In this document: positions 7,900-16,688 of the stretch, piece after piece
How positions within the stretch are numbered: the first letter of the stretch is position 1
Layout of the letters: each line of letters begins with the position of its first letter
Source: Acidimicrobiia bacterium
Lineage (GTDB): Bacteria > Actinomycetota > Acidimicrobiia > Spongiisociales > UBA11373
Length of the DNA stretch: 55,424 nucleotides
Assembly: GCA_029263095.1 (NCBI GenBank)
Contig: JAJCYA010000082.1
Span: forward strand, 1-55,424
Direction: 5' to 3'
Notes under the pieces: model-generated
Databases searched by the model: none
What the model was told of the DNA's origin: nothing
What the model saw: the letters and a program-made list of their open reading frames with translations, nothing else
Program-made: the position numbers and the translations under genes

Positions 7900-9054
7900 A
7901 TGCCGGAGCCCCAGCAGGAATCCCCACCGCCTCGGCGACGCTTCCCGAATTGGGTCAGAGTCATTCTGGTTCTCGCTCTTCTGTACGTCTTCCTTGTCGG
8001 AATCAAGGGACTCGAAACGGGTATCAAGGAGTTGGGGAGCGGGTTTACCGATTCGCTGTTCGAGGGCGTCTCCAATCCTCTCGCCGGCCTCTTCGTCGGT
8101 GTGCTGGGCACGGTGTTGGTCCAGTCCTCCTCGGTGACAACGGCCACGATCGTGGGTTTGGTCGGAGCCGGCACTCTGTCGGTGGAGTCGGCGGTACCGA
8201 TGATCATGGGGGCCAACATCGGGACCACGGTCACTAACACGCTGGCGTCCATGGGATACCTGCGCCGATCGAGTGAATTCCGTCGGGCGTTCGCGGGCGC
8301 CACGATGCACGACCTCTTCAACGTGCTGTCGGTCATCGTGCTGTTGCCGCTGGAGGTGACGACCGGTTTCCTGAGCCGAACCGCGACGAATCTGTCGCGC
8401 CTGCTTCGGGACAACGCGACGATCGACTTCACCAAGCCGGACAGTCCGATCAAGGCGGCGGTCAAGGCACCCATTACCTGGGTCAAAAACCTTCTCGAAG
8501 GATTGATCACCGACGAGACCGTCATCGGATCGGTAGTGCTGGTGGTGGGGCTTGTGATGATCTTCTTTGCGCTTGCTTTCATCACGCGCAACATGAGGCT
8601 GTTGGTCCTGTCGAGAATCGAGCGGTCACTGAATGCCGCTCTCGGCAGAGGTGCCGGGCTGCCGGCGATGGCACTCGGCATGGTGATCACCGTTGCCGTT
8701 CAGTCTTCGAGCATTACCACATCAGTTCTTGTGCCACTCATAGCTGCCGGTGTGCTTTCGCTTCGCAACGCCTTCCCCGTGACGCTCGGCGCCAACGTCG
8801 GGACAACCGTGACGGCTCTGTTGGCGTCGCTGGCAACCGATGGAAACGAAGGGTTGGCGATCGCGTTGGCGCACACCATCTTCAACGCGCTGGGAATCCT
8901 GATCTGGTACCCGATTCCGCGGCTGAGGGACGTACCGGTGCGTCTGGCCGAGCGACTGGCCGAATTGGCGGAGGTTCGAAAGTCGTTGGTTCTGGTCTAC
9001 GTCGTGGGACTGTTCATACTGGTTCCGCTCATCGGCGTATTGGTTTTGCGATGA
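7900..9054 (+). CDS. Na+/phosphate cotransporter family protein (PNaS/NptA-like)
   Basis: A 384-residue integral membrane protein with the inverted-repeat architecture of SLC34/NptA transporters. Each half has a QSSS re-entrant motif (VQSSSVTTA near residue 75, VQSSSITTS near 268) and a GAN[IV]GTT motif (near 104 and 295). About eight hydrophobic segments are visible, with a loop of about 60 residues between the halves. It is expected to couple sodium entry to phosphate uptake or export. It lacks the C-terminal PhoU domain that many bacterial homologues carry; the next gene, 16 nt downstream, encodes that domain separately. Confidence 0.9.
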   Translation: MPEPQQESPPPRRRFPNWVRVILVLALLYVFLVGIKGLETGIKELGSGFTDSLFEGVSNPLAGLFVGVLGTVLVQSSSVTTATIVGLVGAGTLSVESAVPMIMGANIGTTVTNTLASMGYLRRSSEFRRAFAGATMHDLFNVLSVIVLLPLEVTTGFLSRTATNLSRLLRDNATIDFTKPDSPIKAAVKAPITWVKNLLEGLITDETVIGSVVLVVGLVMIFFALAFITRNMRLLVLSRIERSLNAALGRGAGLPAMALGMVITVAVQSSSITTSVLVPLIAAGVLSLRNAFPVTLGANVGTTVTALLASLATDGNEGLAIALAHTIFNALGILIWYPIPRLRDVPVRLAERLAELAEVRKSLVLVYVVGLFILVPLIGVLVLR

Positions 9055-9070
9055 CAGGAGGCTGAACAAC

Positions 9071-9748
9071 ATGGTGCTTGAGTTCTTTAGAGGCGGCGCC
9101 GACAGCGAGCTTGAGGAGATCGAAGGTCTGATCATCCAGATGCTCCTGGATTGTCGGCACACATTCGACCTCGCGATCAACGCCGTCATCGGCGGCACCG
9201 AGCCTGCCGCGGTCGGGAAACGAATATCGAAGACGGATGTCGGGGTGAACAAGGCGCAGCGTAAGGTCCGCAAGGAGCTTGTTGTGCATGCGTCAGTGCG
9301 GGGATCCAACGCCGATCTTCCGATGGTCCTGTCGTCGATGTCGATTGTGAAGGATGCCGAGCGGATCGGCGACTACTCGAAGAACATCTGGGACATCGCC
9401 GATGCCGGAGTCGATCTGTCCCGTGACGACGACATCGACACACTGATCAAGTATCGGGACCGGACATCATCAATGATCGCTGAGACGGCTCGGGTGTTTC
9501 GTGAGCGCGACGTCGAGGCTGCTCATCGGATGATTCAGGAATCGGACGGCGTTCAGGATGAATATGACGAGGGGATCCGGGCTCTCCTGTCGCGAGCCGA
9601 TTCGGCAGGTCCCGAAGCCGTGGCACGGGCGCTTCTTTACCGATATCTGAAGCGCATCAATGCCCACGCCATGAATGTGCTGACCTCGCTCGTGATGCCC
9701 GTCCACCGTTTGGACTTCTACGACGAGAAGAAGGCTGATCGCAGCTAG
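9071..9748 (+). CDS. PhoU-domain protein paired with the Na/Pi symporter
   Basis: A 225-residue all-helical protein with the PhoU-like pattern: an N-terminal helix bundle, SIVKDAERIGDYSKNI (the metal-contacting E/D..D region), and a second bundle ending in RYLKRINAHAMNVLTSLVMP. A clear ribosome site (AGGAGG) lies 9-14 nt before the ATG. It is almost certainly cotranscribed with the transporter and would act as its cytosolic partner, as the fused PhoU domain does in NptA homologues. The role in phosphate signalling is inferred. Its last 4 nt overlap the stop of the converging EamA gene. Confidence 0.85.
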   Translation: MVLEFFRGGADSELEEIEGLIIQMLLDCRHTFDLAINAVIGGTEPAAVGKRISKTDVGVNKAQRKVRKELVVHASVRGSNADLPMVLSSMSIVKDAERIGDYSKNIWDIADAGVDLSRDDDIDTLIKYRDRTSSMIAETARVFRERDVEAAHRMIQESDGVQDEYDEGIRALLSRADSAGPEAVARALLYRYLKRINAHAMNVLTSLVMPVHRLDFYDEKKADRS

Positions 9749-10650
9749 CGGGATTCTCGCCGGCTCACCAGCCAGGCGCCGGCGACGGCGACAGCGACGG
9801 CGAAAACCTGAATCGGCTCCACGGTTTCGTCGCGCACGAACACCCCCAGCAGCAGTGCGACGACCGGGATCGTGTATCCGGCGATCGCGCCGCGCGACGG
9901 TCCGACCCTTCCGACGAGTGAGACGTGGATGGCTCTGGCGATGCCGGTACCGAACACTCCGAGTACTGCCACGGCGACGACAGGTATCAGCTGCCATTCG
10001 GAGGACGGCAATCCGGTGAGACCGATCGGAGTCAGGAGCATCGCCGCTGCGGCTTGAGCCCACATCATCACGGACATTGCGCCGTACTTCTGCTGGAGGG
10101 GTGGGTACATGTTGTTGCCGAGTCCGTATGAGAAGACCGCGACGATCACCATCACGACTCCCGGTGCCGCAGAGTTCGTTCCGGAGAGATTGGGATACGC
10201 CATCAAGACCACACCGAGGAATCCGACCACGAGGCCCCATCGCTGCGGTCCCTTTGGCCAAGTGCGGTCGAGAGCGATGGCTATGACGACCGTCGCCATG
10301 GGAGTCGCGCTCACGAGCATCCCTGCAAGTGCTGACGAAACGCTCTGTTCGGCCACCGCAAACAGGATCGCGGGCAATCCTGCGCTGGCTAGTCCCACCA
10401 CGACGATGCGAGCGCGGTCCTCAGGGTCGATGCGGCGGCGAGCTCGGCGAAACAGCGCCAGGATGCCTGCTCCGAGAACGAGGCGAGTCCATGCGATAAC
10501 CCGCGGGTCCAGCGATTCGAGGGCTTCTGCGATCAGGAGAAACGATGCCCCCCAAATGAGTGAGGTTGCGAGGAGCACTAGCCAATCGACCCCGGCATAT
10601 GCCGCGGTGGTGGATCCCTGCCCGGTGACGACGATACGTCGCTCCGCCAT
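9745..10650 (-). CDS. EamA/DMT-family transporter
   Basis: A 301-residue drug/metabolite transporter with two EamA repeats and ten predicted membrane helices. The first repeat begins at WLVLLATSLIWGASFLLI and the second at VVMVIVAVFSYGLGNNMYPPL; the GGAS-like motif (WGASF) and the proline-rich helix in LAGMLVSATPM fit the family. It probably exports a small metabolite or amino acid, but the substrate is not predictable. A good ribosome site (GGGAGGA) lies 5 nt before the ATG, so unlike many neighbours this is a leadered gene. It stands alone and converges with the PhoU-like gene, overlapping it by 4 nt. Confidence 0.9.
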   Translation of the reverse strand: MAERRIVVTGQGSTTAAYAGVDWLVLLATSLIWGASFLLIAEALESLDPRVIAWTRLVLGAGILALFRRARRRIDPEDRARIVVVGLASAGLPAILFAVAEQSVSSALAGMLVSATPMATVVIAIALDRTWPKGPQRWGLVVGFLGVVLMAYPNLSGTNSAAPGVVMVIVAVFSYGLGNNMYPPLQQKYGAMSVMMWAQAAAAMLLTPIGLTGLPSSEWQLIPVVAVAVLGVFGTGIARAIHVSLVGRVGPSRGAIAGYTIPVVALLLGVFVRDETVEPIQVFAVAVAVAGAWLVSRRESR

Positions 10651-10719
10651 ATCGTCCTCCCTGTCGGGCAGGTGACGGTAGCGAGTGCGTGAGCCAACCG
10701 TTGGTGGTTCAATGGCTTC

Positions 10720-11700
10720 GTGTCACCGCCGTTCGACGACCTGTCTGGTTCCGTACGCCCCGAGATCCCCGCGCTGTTTGTGCGCGAATGGGCGCGATTG
10801 GCAGGGCCCGGATCACACTGGAGCGGGAGCCAGCGTGTGGAGATTGCGGCCTCCGCCAGGGCAGCTCGGCAGGGATCACCGCCGGAGCAGTGGTCCCTGC
10901 CCTCATCGGCGCTGCAGGCCGCGTCGTTGTTGGGAGCAACTCCAGCGCGTGCCAGTCGGTCCTGGGCCGAATCCACCATCGCCGACCTCGGACCAGGACC
11001 CTATGTCGAGCTTGTGGGTGTGGTTTCTCGCACTGCAGCGGTCGACAGCTTCTACCGCGCCGTCGGTTCAGCGCTGGCACGATTCCCCGATCCCGTTGCT
11101 GGCGATCCGTCCGGAGTTGTAGATCAGGCAGCTCGTCTGGGCGCGGCCTGGGTCCCGATGGTGGGGGGTTCATCGATCGTTGGTGCCCTGAGCGCTGTCC
11201 CACCCGAGGCGGAGGCTCAAGAAGATATGCACGGGCCGCTCTATCTCACCTACGAGCAGATGGGGGACCTCCAGTTCGAACGGGGCCTATCGCGGCCACA
11301 AATGGAACTGGTAGCGGCACGTACCTCTGCTCTCAACGAGTGCTTTTACTGAGTGCTGGCTCACAGCCTGATGCTCCGTGCGAGCTCCGAAGCCACCAAC
11401 ACGCCGCTCGACCCGCGTGGGATAACGAGCACCTCTATTGATCCCCTCGTGAGGGGTGGGAGCCAACTCGTCGGGTTCGTCGACGCGGTACTCGCTGGTG
11501 GCGACCTGGAGGGCGTCACGGTGTTGTTGCAAGACACCCTGGGCGAGGATGCCGTCGTCGATGCCGCGGGTGTGATCGCCAATTTCGAGATGATGAATCG
11601 GATAGCGGAGGGAACGGGCATGCCGGTCGGCAAGGGTTCTCTAGCTCGGACCGAGGAGTGGCGGTCGCTGGTTGGATTGGATCGGTACCACCACGACTGA
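10720..11700 (+). CDS. AhpD-like/carboxymuconolactone decarboxylase-family protein, candidate selenoprotein (in-frame TGA = Sec211)
   Basis: The frame from the GTG at 10720 to TGA 11698-11700 is open except for one TGA at 11350-11352. Read as selenocysteine, the product is 326 residues with the redox motif C208-F-Y-U211-V-L-A-H215. AhpD enzymes have CxxCxxxH with a glutamate 12 residues before the first Cys; here E196 is exactly 12 before C208 and H215 exactly 4 after U211. The 115 residues after the TGA continue the alkylhydroperoxidase fold (helix HSLMLRASSEA, then a domain ending WRSLVGLDRYHHD). The protein would reduce peroxides or act as a thiol/selenol oxidoreductase. A SECIS-like hairpin follows the TGA. 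Alternatives are a TGC-to-TGA null mutation or a sequencing error. No sel genes lie in this window. Confidence 0.75.
11357..11395 (+). promoter_or_regulatory. Candidate bacterial SECIS element
   Basis: Starting 5 nt after the TGA, TGGCT (11357-11361) pairs with AGCCA (11391-11395). Inside it, GCTC (11373-11376) pairs with GAGC (11382-11385) around the loop CGTGC. The loop starts 25 nt after the TGA and has a G in its first two bases, both within what is known for bacterial SECIS elements (loop 16-37 nt away, G early in the loop). The upper stem is only 4 bp, and a competing GGCT-CAC-AGCC hairpin exists. The structure was drawn by eye, without energy calculation. Confidence 0.45.
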
Positions 11701-11832
11701 CCGATCGCCTTCGTCCTGCGCTCGAGATGCCGGCGAAGGATCCCACTTGGTCCAGAGGGTCGCCCGGAGCGACGGCTGCCGAGTTCCGGGCACAAGGTGA
11801 CAGACCCCGGCGAACCCGATATCGGCTCGACT

Positions 11833-11848
11833 AACGCCGTGTGGCGTT
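11833..11848. terminator. Perfect hairpin in the convergent gap (possible U-less terminator)
   Basis: AACGCC-GTGT-GGCGTT is a perfect 6-bp stem with a 4-nt loop, lying 18 nt past the DUF1918 stop in the 165-nt gap between that gene and the AhpD-like gene. Neither strand has a U-run after it, so its terminator role is uncertain. I see no gene in the gap. Confidence 0.3.
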
Positions 11849-11865
11849 GGCGATCCCTTGGCGAT

Positions 11866-12042
11866 TCAGCGCGGTTCGCGGAACTCCGGAAACAGGTAGG
11901 ACCCGGTCACGGACGACCGGTGCCCGTCGTCCCATCGCACCTCGACGGTTCCGCCATGGACGGCGAGAACCTTGCCTCGCCGAGGTGGCTGCCCGACGTG
12001 CTTCGAGAGTTCACGGACCCGCATGCCCTTGCGTACCCGCAT
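11866..12042 (-). CDS. DUF1918 small protein
   Basis: This 58-residue basic protein matches the DUF1918 pattern: a glycine/arginine lead-in (VGQPPRRGKVLAV), then GGTVEVRWDDGHRSSV and a short hydrophobic end (GSYLF). DUF1918 proteins are small SH3-like barrels widespread in actinobacteria, with no established function. The ATG at 12042 has TACCTT 6 nt upstream and no Shine-Dalgarno site, suggesting a leaderless mRNA. A second in-frame ATG six codons later is possible. It lies 102 nt downstream of malic enzyme on the same strand and converges with the candidate selenoprotein. Confidence 0.75.
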   Translation of the reverse strand: MRVRKGMRVRELSKHVGQPPRRGKVLAVHGGTVEVRWDDGHRSSVTGSYLFPEFREPR

Positions 12043-12048
12043 GGTTCC

Positions 12049-12054
12049 AAGGTA
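12049..12054 (-). promoter_or_regulatory. -10 element (TACCTT) for the DUF1918 gene
   Basis: The TANNNT hexamer ends 6 nt before the ATG at 12042, which fits a leaderless start. No -35 is evident. Confidence 0.4.
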
Positions 12055-12144
12055 CGGATCCTGTGAGAGGAGGTGGAGGGCCGAACGGCCCGAGTGTTGG
12101 AACCTACCTTGCCCAGGTCGTCCCCTTGCCGAAGAGGCGTTCGG

Positions 12145-13845
12145 TTAGGCCGATCGGTATGGAAGGTAGAACGGCTCCCACGATGCCCGATTCAGGGCTG
12201 CCGCCGCGTCGATGAGCGGCTCGGCGACTCCGTCGGATACCGCCGCCCCGATGACGGCGTGGGCGACCTTGATCGAAACCTCCCGCATGTCGGTAATCGG
12301 CGGGAACAGTCCCCCCCGGTCGAGTCGGTCGTCGGCGACTGCGCCTGCCAGCGCCTGCGATGCTGCCAGGAACATTCCTCCAGTGATGCGTCGGGCTCGC
12401 GACACTACGGCGCCGAGGCCGACTCCCGGGAACACAAACACGTTGTTCGCCTGCCCGATGAGATGGCGTCTTCCGTCGTGGGTCAGGTCGTCGAATGGGC
12501 TTCCCGTCCCGATCAACGCCCGACCCTGAGACCAGGAGAGGATGTCGGCCGGTGTTGCCTCGCTGAACGTGGTCGGGTTCGACAGTGGCATGACGATCGG
12601 CCGGTTGTGAGCGGAAGCCATGGTTTCGATCATCGGCTGGGTAAAGGTTCCCGGTCGTCCAGTGACACCGATGAGGATCGACGGTGTGTGTCCGCGCACT
12701 GTTGTCTCCAGGTCGATGCTGTCGCCTTTCAGATTCCATCCGGCAACGACACTCGGCGGAGCGGCGAACTGGGCCTTTCGGTCATCGAGGCCCTGACGCC
12801 CCGCAACGATTAGGCCCTGACTGTCGGTGAGCAGGATGCGCCGGTGGGCCTCACCCCGCTCGATGCCCTGTTCTTCCATAGCCGCTCGGATCTGCCGAGC
12901 GATTCCTATCCCAGCTGATCCAGCGCCGGCGATGACGACCCTCTGATCCGACAAGCGTTCGCCGAGAAGCCGCATGGCAGCAAAGAGGCCACCCACCACC
13001 ATTGATGCTGTGCCTTGGATGTCGTCGTTGAAGGAGGGCAGGACGTCGCGATACATATCCAAGTGCCGGAACGAAGTCAGATTGGCAAAGTCCTCCCACT
13101 GGAGGATGGCCGCCGGGAATACCTTCTGGACCGCTGCGACGAACTCGTCGACGAGCGACCAGTACTCCTCGCCCCGCAGACGGGGTTGGCGAAATCCGAG
13201 ATACAGGGGGTCGTCGAGCAATTCCTCGTTGTTCGTTCCGACGTCGAGTGATACGGGAAGACACAGCGAGGCGTGGATGCCCGCTCCCGCGGTGTACAAC
13301 GCCAGCTTGCCGATGGGAATACCCATTCCCCCTGCGCCTTGGTCACCGATTCCGAGGATTCGCTCGTTGTCGGTAACGACGATGACCGCAGCCTCACGCA
13401 TTGAGGCATTCCTCAACACGGTGTCGATCCGACCGCGGTCGTCCGGTGTGACATAGAGGCCACGCCCTCTACGGAAGATACGGCTCCAATGGCGGCAGGC
13501 TTCGGCCACGGTCGGCGTGTAGATCAGGGGGACCGTTTCGGCGAGGTTGTCCATGATCAATCGGTAGAAGAGGGTCTCATTGCGGTCCTGTAGCCCGGCC
13601 AGATAGATGTGCTTCTGGAGATCAGTCTCCTTGTAGGTCATCTGATCAAGGGCCCGCTCGACCTGTTCATCGAGGGTGGAAACATGCATCGGGAGCAGCC
13701 CTCTGATCCCGAGCGTGTCACGCTCGTTGGTTGTGAACGCCGTCCCCTTGTTGAGAAGCGGCTCGTCCAGCAATCTCCGCCCTCGTTCGGCGACGGGTAG
13801 GTAGAGCTCGCCCGTCACTGCGTCGATAGCGGGCTGATAGGCCAT
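12145..13845 (-). CDS. NAD-dependent malic enzyme
   Basis: A full-length 566-residue malic enzyme (oxaloacetate-decarboxylating), converting malate to pyruvate and CO2 with reduction of NAD(P). The N-terminal domain carries LNKGTAFTTNERDTLGIRGLLP and the tyrosine segment VPLIYTPTVAEACRHW. The metal and substrate region IVVTDNERILGIGDQGAGGM and the EDF/NDDIQGTA segments are intact. The Rossmann domain has IAGAGSAGIGIA (GxGxxG-like) and the late LSNPTTFSEATP motif. The long form with this N-terminus is the NAD-type SfcA/MaeA group. The ATG at 13845 has a TAGTCT -10 element 7 nt upstream. It stands alone as a link between the TCA cycle and pyruvate. Confidence 0.95.
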   Translation of the reverse strand: MAYQPAIDAVTGELYLPVAERGRRLLDEPLLNKGTAFTTNERDTLGIRGLLPMHVSTLDEQVERALDQMTYKETDLQKHIYLAGLQDRNETLFYRLIMDNLAETVPLIYTPTVAEACRHWSRIFRRGRGLYVTPDDRGRIDTVLRNASMREAAVIVVTDNERILGIGDQGAGGMGIPIGKLALYTAGAGIHASLCLPVSLDVGTNNEELLDDPLYLGFRQPRLRGEEYWSLVDEFVAAVQKVFPAAILQWEDFANLTSFRHLDMYRDVLPSFNDDIQGTASMVVGGLFAAMRLLGERLSDQRVVIAGAGSAGIGIARQIRAAMEEQGIERGEAHRRILLTDSQGLIVAGRQGLDDRKAQFAAPPSVVAGWNLKGDSIDLETTVRGHTPSILIGVTGRPGTFTQPMIETMASAHNRPIVMPLSNPTTFSEATPADILSWSQGRALIGTGSPFDDLTHDGRRHLIGQANNVFVFPGVGLGAVVSRARRITGGMFLAASQALAGAVADDRLDRGGLFPPITDMREVSIKVAHAVIGAAVSDGVAEPLIDAAAALNRASWEPFYLPYRSA

Positions 13846-13852
13846 TGCCGAC

Positions 13853-13858
13853 AGACTA
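13853..13858 (-). promoter_or_regulatory. -10 element (TAGTCT) for malic enzyme
   Basis: The TANNNT hexamer ends exactly 7 nt before the ATG at 13845, with no Shine-Dalgarno site between, as expected for a leaderless mRNA. Confidence 0.45.
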
Positions 13859-13926
13859 CCGATGTCGATTGAGGATCCACTCTGACTCTGGGCTTTCGAC
13901 GGACCCGAGAAGCGCGATCCTCGGAT

Positions 13927-14865
13927 CTACCCGCCGGCCAGTCGAAGCAAGGCGGCAGAGAGATCGTGATGCAGCGTCTCGATAGTCTCGGCCGGCCATT
14001 CGGAGGGCTTCGCTCGGAGGCATGATGTTCGATCCACCCGATTGTCAAAGCGCTGCATCGGAATATCGGCAGCTCCTATCGGGATAGTCCCGGGAGTCCG
14101 CGCCCGACTCTCGAGCCAGCCCATATCGTCGGTGCCGTAGTCCTCCGTCATGACGGTCTCGGGGACCCCGTGGTGGAGAATCGATGCTTCTCCTTCTCGC
14201 CCGGGCACCGTCCGCTCGCGGTTTCGGCGACGACTCTCTTCGGGGTCCACCCACACGTAGAGAATCGAAGCCTTGCTGAGAACCTCTTCGGGGAGTGCGG
14301 CGAGCGACGCGGCGTATCCGAGTGGATGGGGGAGCGGCATCCCGGCACTCACCGGTCCACCCCGGGCGAACTCGATGATGATCGTCGAGTCGTCACCGGC
14401 AGCCGCGATCGGATCGAGATCGGCGACATCGGTGGCGATGCCCGATTCAACTTTGGCGCGAACCCCGGGATTGAGCACATCTATTGCCGCTGGTGCACCG
14501 GCGAGGAGGCGAGCCCGATCCAATCTATTCAGCAGCTCCGACGTGGTGTGTTCGGCGCGTCCTCCCGAGACCATATGGCTGTAGTCCTCGCTGATGAGAT
14601 GGATGAGCGTGAGCCAATCGAGGGGTTCTTTCCATGGAGCCTCGGCTGAGGAGAAGAAGACGGGATCCTCCCCAAGCCGTGTGAGTTCGCGTGAGATGCA
14701 CCGCATCAAGTGGACGTATGGGTAGTCGTCCAACTGCGCCCTTGGGCCCAGTGCCAGGTCGCGGCGGGCCGATATCGGATCGAGATGATCGAAGTACCGC
14801 CGCACCTCTGACTTGCCGGATGCGGGGAGTGCGAGCAGAAGAAGGATGTCGAGTTGAGCTGTCAC
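13927..14865 (-). CDS. P-loop NTPase of unknown function
   Basis: A 312-residue cytoplasmic protein. The N-terminus is a strand-P-loop start, ILLLLALPASGKSEVRRYF (Walker A ALPASGKS at about residues 13-20), as in small-molecule kinases. A later strand reads ASILYVWVDPEESRRRNRER, whose basic helix resembles the LID region of P-loop kinases. The strand STIIIEFARGG may carry the Walker B acidic residue. The substrate is not recognisable. The GTG at 14865 starts right before the first strand, while the longer reading to 14952 adds only low-complexity residues. It lies divergently, 95 nt from the toroid-like protein gene. Confidence 0.6.
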   Translation of the reverse strand: MTAQLDILLLLALPASGKSEVRRYFDHLDPISARRDLALGPRAQLDDYPYVHLMRCISRELTRLGEDPVFFSSAEAPWKEPLDWLTLIHLISEDYSHMVSGGRAEHTTSELLNRLDRARLLAGAPAAIDVLNPGVRAKVESGIATDVADLDPIAAAGDDSTIIIEFARGGPVSAGMPLPHPLGYAASLAALPEEVLSKASILYVWVDPEESRRRNRERTVPGREGEASILHHGVPETVMTEDYGTDDMGWLESRARTPGTIPIGAADIPMQRFDNRVDRTSCLRAKPSEWPAETIETLHHDLSAALLRLAGG

Positions 14866-14960
14866 TGTCCGATCATGCCACGCGACGGGGCTGCGCCTGC
14901 TGGAATCTGTTCTATGGCTTCTTGCTGTTCCCACTTCGTACGCTGCGAGCACCCTTGGTG

Positions 14961-16133
14961 ATGAGACGCCGACTCGCTGTTCACTTATCGGTCCTGATTG
15001 TGGGTGCGGCCGTGATTCGCATCGGCGTCGTTCCCGCCGAGGTGTGTCCGGTCGTCACGGCCACCGAGGTGTCAGCATCCATCGACGCCGCTGTGGCTTG
15101 GCTGGTGGGGGGGATGTCCGCCGAAGGCACCTATACGTACGGCTACGACAAGGACGGAGATCGCATCAACCGGGGCTACAGCGATGCACGCCACGGTGGA
15201 GTCACGATGTCGCTCTTCCAGACCTACGGGGTTACCGGCGACCCGGCGATTCTCGCTGCGGCCGACCGTGGATTGGCTCATGCCCTCGGCAGAATCGCGG
15301 AACACGATGGCTGGATGGCATGGGAGCCGGGTGGCGACATTCCTGTCGGCGCCAACGGCCTTTTGTTGGCGGCGCTCGCCATTCGCCGGGGAATCACGAG
15401 CGAACGAACTCACGACGACTTGATGCGTGGGATGGGCCGGTTTCTCGTATCCCAGCAACAGCCGGACGGCAGCGTGTTCTCCTATTGGGATGTCGGAGAC
15501 GAAACGGCGAGTCCGGTGTTCGGACCGTTCGCGACGGGTGAGGCGGCCTGGGCTCTGGCTCTCCTAGATCGTCAGTTCCCCGGCGAAGGATGGGGTGAGG
15601 CCGCGGCACGCACACTCGACTACATGGGCAACGATCGCAACCTGACGGAAGGCTATCTGACGAGCCTTCCGGATCACTGGGCGGCCTACACCGTGAGCGA
15701 TCTTCGTCCCGATTTGATCACCGATGAACGGGTGGAATATGCAAGACGACTCGCTGGATACTTCGGCATCCGGCTCAGATTCGAGGCGCAGAGGCGCGGA
15801 ACGGGGATCAACCTGTGGCTCCGGTGGTACCCCGGTCCACCGGCAGGCGTTGGCACCGCTGGTGAGGGACTCGGCGCACTACATCGGCTCAGCCTCCAGG
15901 AGGCTCGGATGGCCGATCTGACCCCTCCGATAGAGGAGCGACTCCTGTGCACGGCCGGGTTCATGGTGGAGCGCCAGATCTCGGCAGCGGAGGCTACAGG
16001 TGCGGTGCGGCCGACCCTGGAGGCAGGAGCCTGGTTCTACCGTGGCTACACCCAGATGGATGACCAACAGCACGTGCTATCGACGCTCCTGGCGGCGCTG
16101 TCTGTGCTTGAGACAAGTGAGGAGGACCGATGA
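14961..16133 (+). CDS. Secreted or membrane-anchored alpha-toroid-like protein
   Basis: 390 residues with an N-terminal hydrophobic segment (AVHLSVLIVGAAVIRIGVV) that could be a signal anchor. The rest is helical with repeated glycine/tryptophan signatures such as YSDARHGGVTMSLFQTYGVTG, DGWMAWEPGG, VSQQQPDGSVFSYWD and GPFATGEAAWALALLD. The QQPDGSVFSYW and TGEAAWAL motifs resemble alpha/alpha-toroid enzymes (prenyltransferase/squalene-cyclase and AGE-type folds). No DxDD cyclase motif was noticed. The ATG at 14961 precedes the signal; an adjacent GTG at 14958 is possible. It overlaps the MarC-like gene by 4 nt and so is translationally coupled to it. Confidence 0.6.
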   Translation: MRRRLAVHLSVLIVGAAVIRIGVVPAEVCPVVTATEVSASIDAAVAWLVGGMSAEGTYTYGYDKDGDRINRGYSDARHGGVTMSLFQTYGVTGDPAILAAADRGLAHALGRIAEHDGWMAWEPGGDIPVGANGLLLAALAIRRGITSERTHDDLMRGMGRFLVSQQQPDGSVFSYWDVGDETASPVFGPFATGEAAWALALLDRQFPGEGWGEAAARTLDYMGNDRNLTEGYLTSLPDHWAAYTVSDLRPDLITDERVEYARRLAGYFGIRLRFEAQRRGTGINLWLRWYPGPPAGVGTAGEGLGALHRLSLQEARMADLTPPIEERLLCTAGFMVERQISAAEATGAVRPTLEAGAWFYRGYTQMDDQQHVLSTLLAALSVLETSEEDR

Positions 16134-16684
16134 ACAGCCTGCTGGTGCTCACGGCATACCTGGCGGCGCTCAATCCGGCGCGGACCCGATTGGGAGTACC
16201 CGAGGATGAGACCGGACGAGCTCGGTTGGGGCTGCTCGTAGCTGGGACCGCGATTGGTCTGTTGACGCTGACGGGGCTTGCCGCGGCCTCGCGCTCGGTT
16301 CTCGAGGCTCTGGAAGTATCTCCCGAAACCTTCCGAATCGCCGCGGGTTTCGTCATGGTCATCGTTGCGAGCTGGATGATCTTTGTTCCCGTTCCCACCA
16401 CGGAACCGGTTCCTGCGGGATCGGCGGCCGTCTTGTGGCCCGTCGCTTTTCCCCGGGTAGTCTCGCCGGAAACCATCACTCTTGCTCTCAGCACTGGTGC
16501 GTCTGATGGTCTGGGTTTGACGCTGTCCGGTCTGGCGCTGGCGGGTGCGATGCTGATTGTCCTGGGACCAGTGCGGGTGGGGCCGATATCCGGTCGCGTC
16601 ATGTCTTCAGTGGGAAGGGTTGCGGCCGTCGTACTGGTGTTCATCGGCGTCTGGTTGGCTATCCAAGGCGTACGGGAGGTTTGA
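16130..16684 (+). CDS. MarC-like integral membrane protein
   Basis: A 184-residue membrane protein with six likely helices. The segment ETFRIAAGFVMVIVASWMIF and the following WPVAFPRVVSPETITLALSTG match the MarC/NAAT pattern (the 'FRIAGG' helix followed by the 'P.A.P...GPGAI' loop), with the conserved GPG replaced by VSPE. The function of MarC proteins is not settled; the old link to antibiotic resistance was withdrawn. The ATG overlaps the preceding stop (ATGA), so the two proteins are likely made together. The ureohydrolase starts 4 nt downstream. Confidence 0.65.
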   Translation: MNSLLVLTAYLAALNPARTRLGVPEDETGRARLGLLVAGTAIGLLTLTGLAAASRSVLEALEVSPETFRIAAGFVMVIVASWMIFVPVPTTEPVPAGSAAVLWPVAFPRVVSPETITLALSTGASDGLGLTLSGLALAGAMLIVLGPVRVGPISGRVMSSVGRVAAVVLVFIGVWLAIQGVREV

Positions 16685-16688
16685 TCTC

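Noticed and set aside
11353-11700. A separate 115-codon gene starting at the GTG right after the TGA
   Set aside because: The start codon would directly follow a stop in the same frame with no ribosome site of its own, and the product is only the second half of the AhpD-like fold. Reading through the TGA explains the data better.
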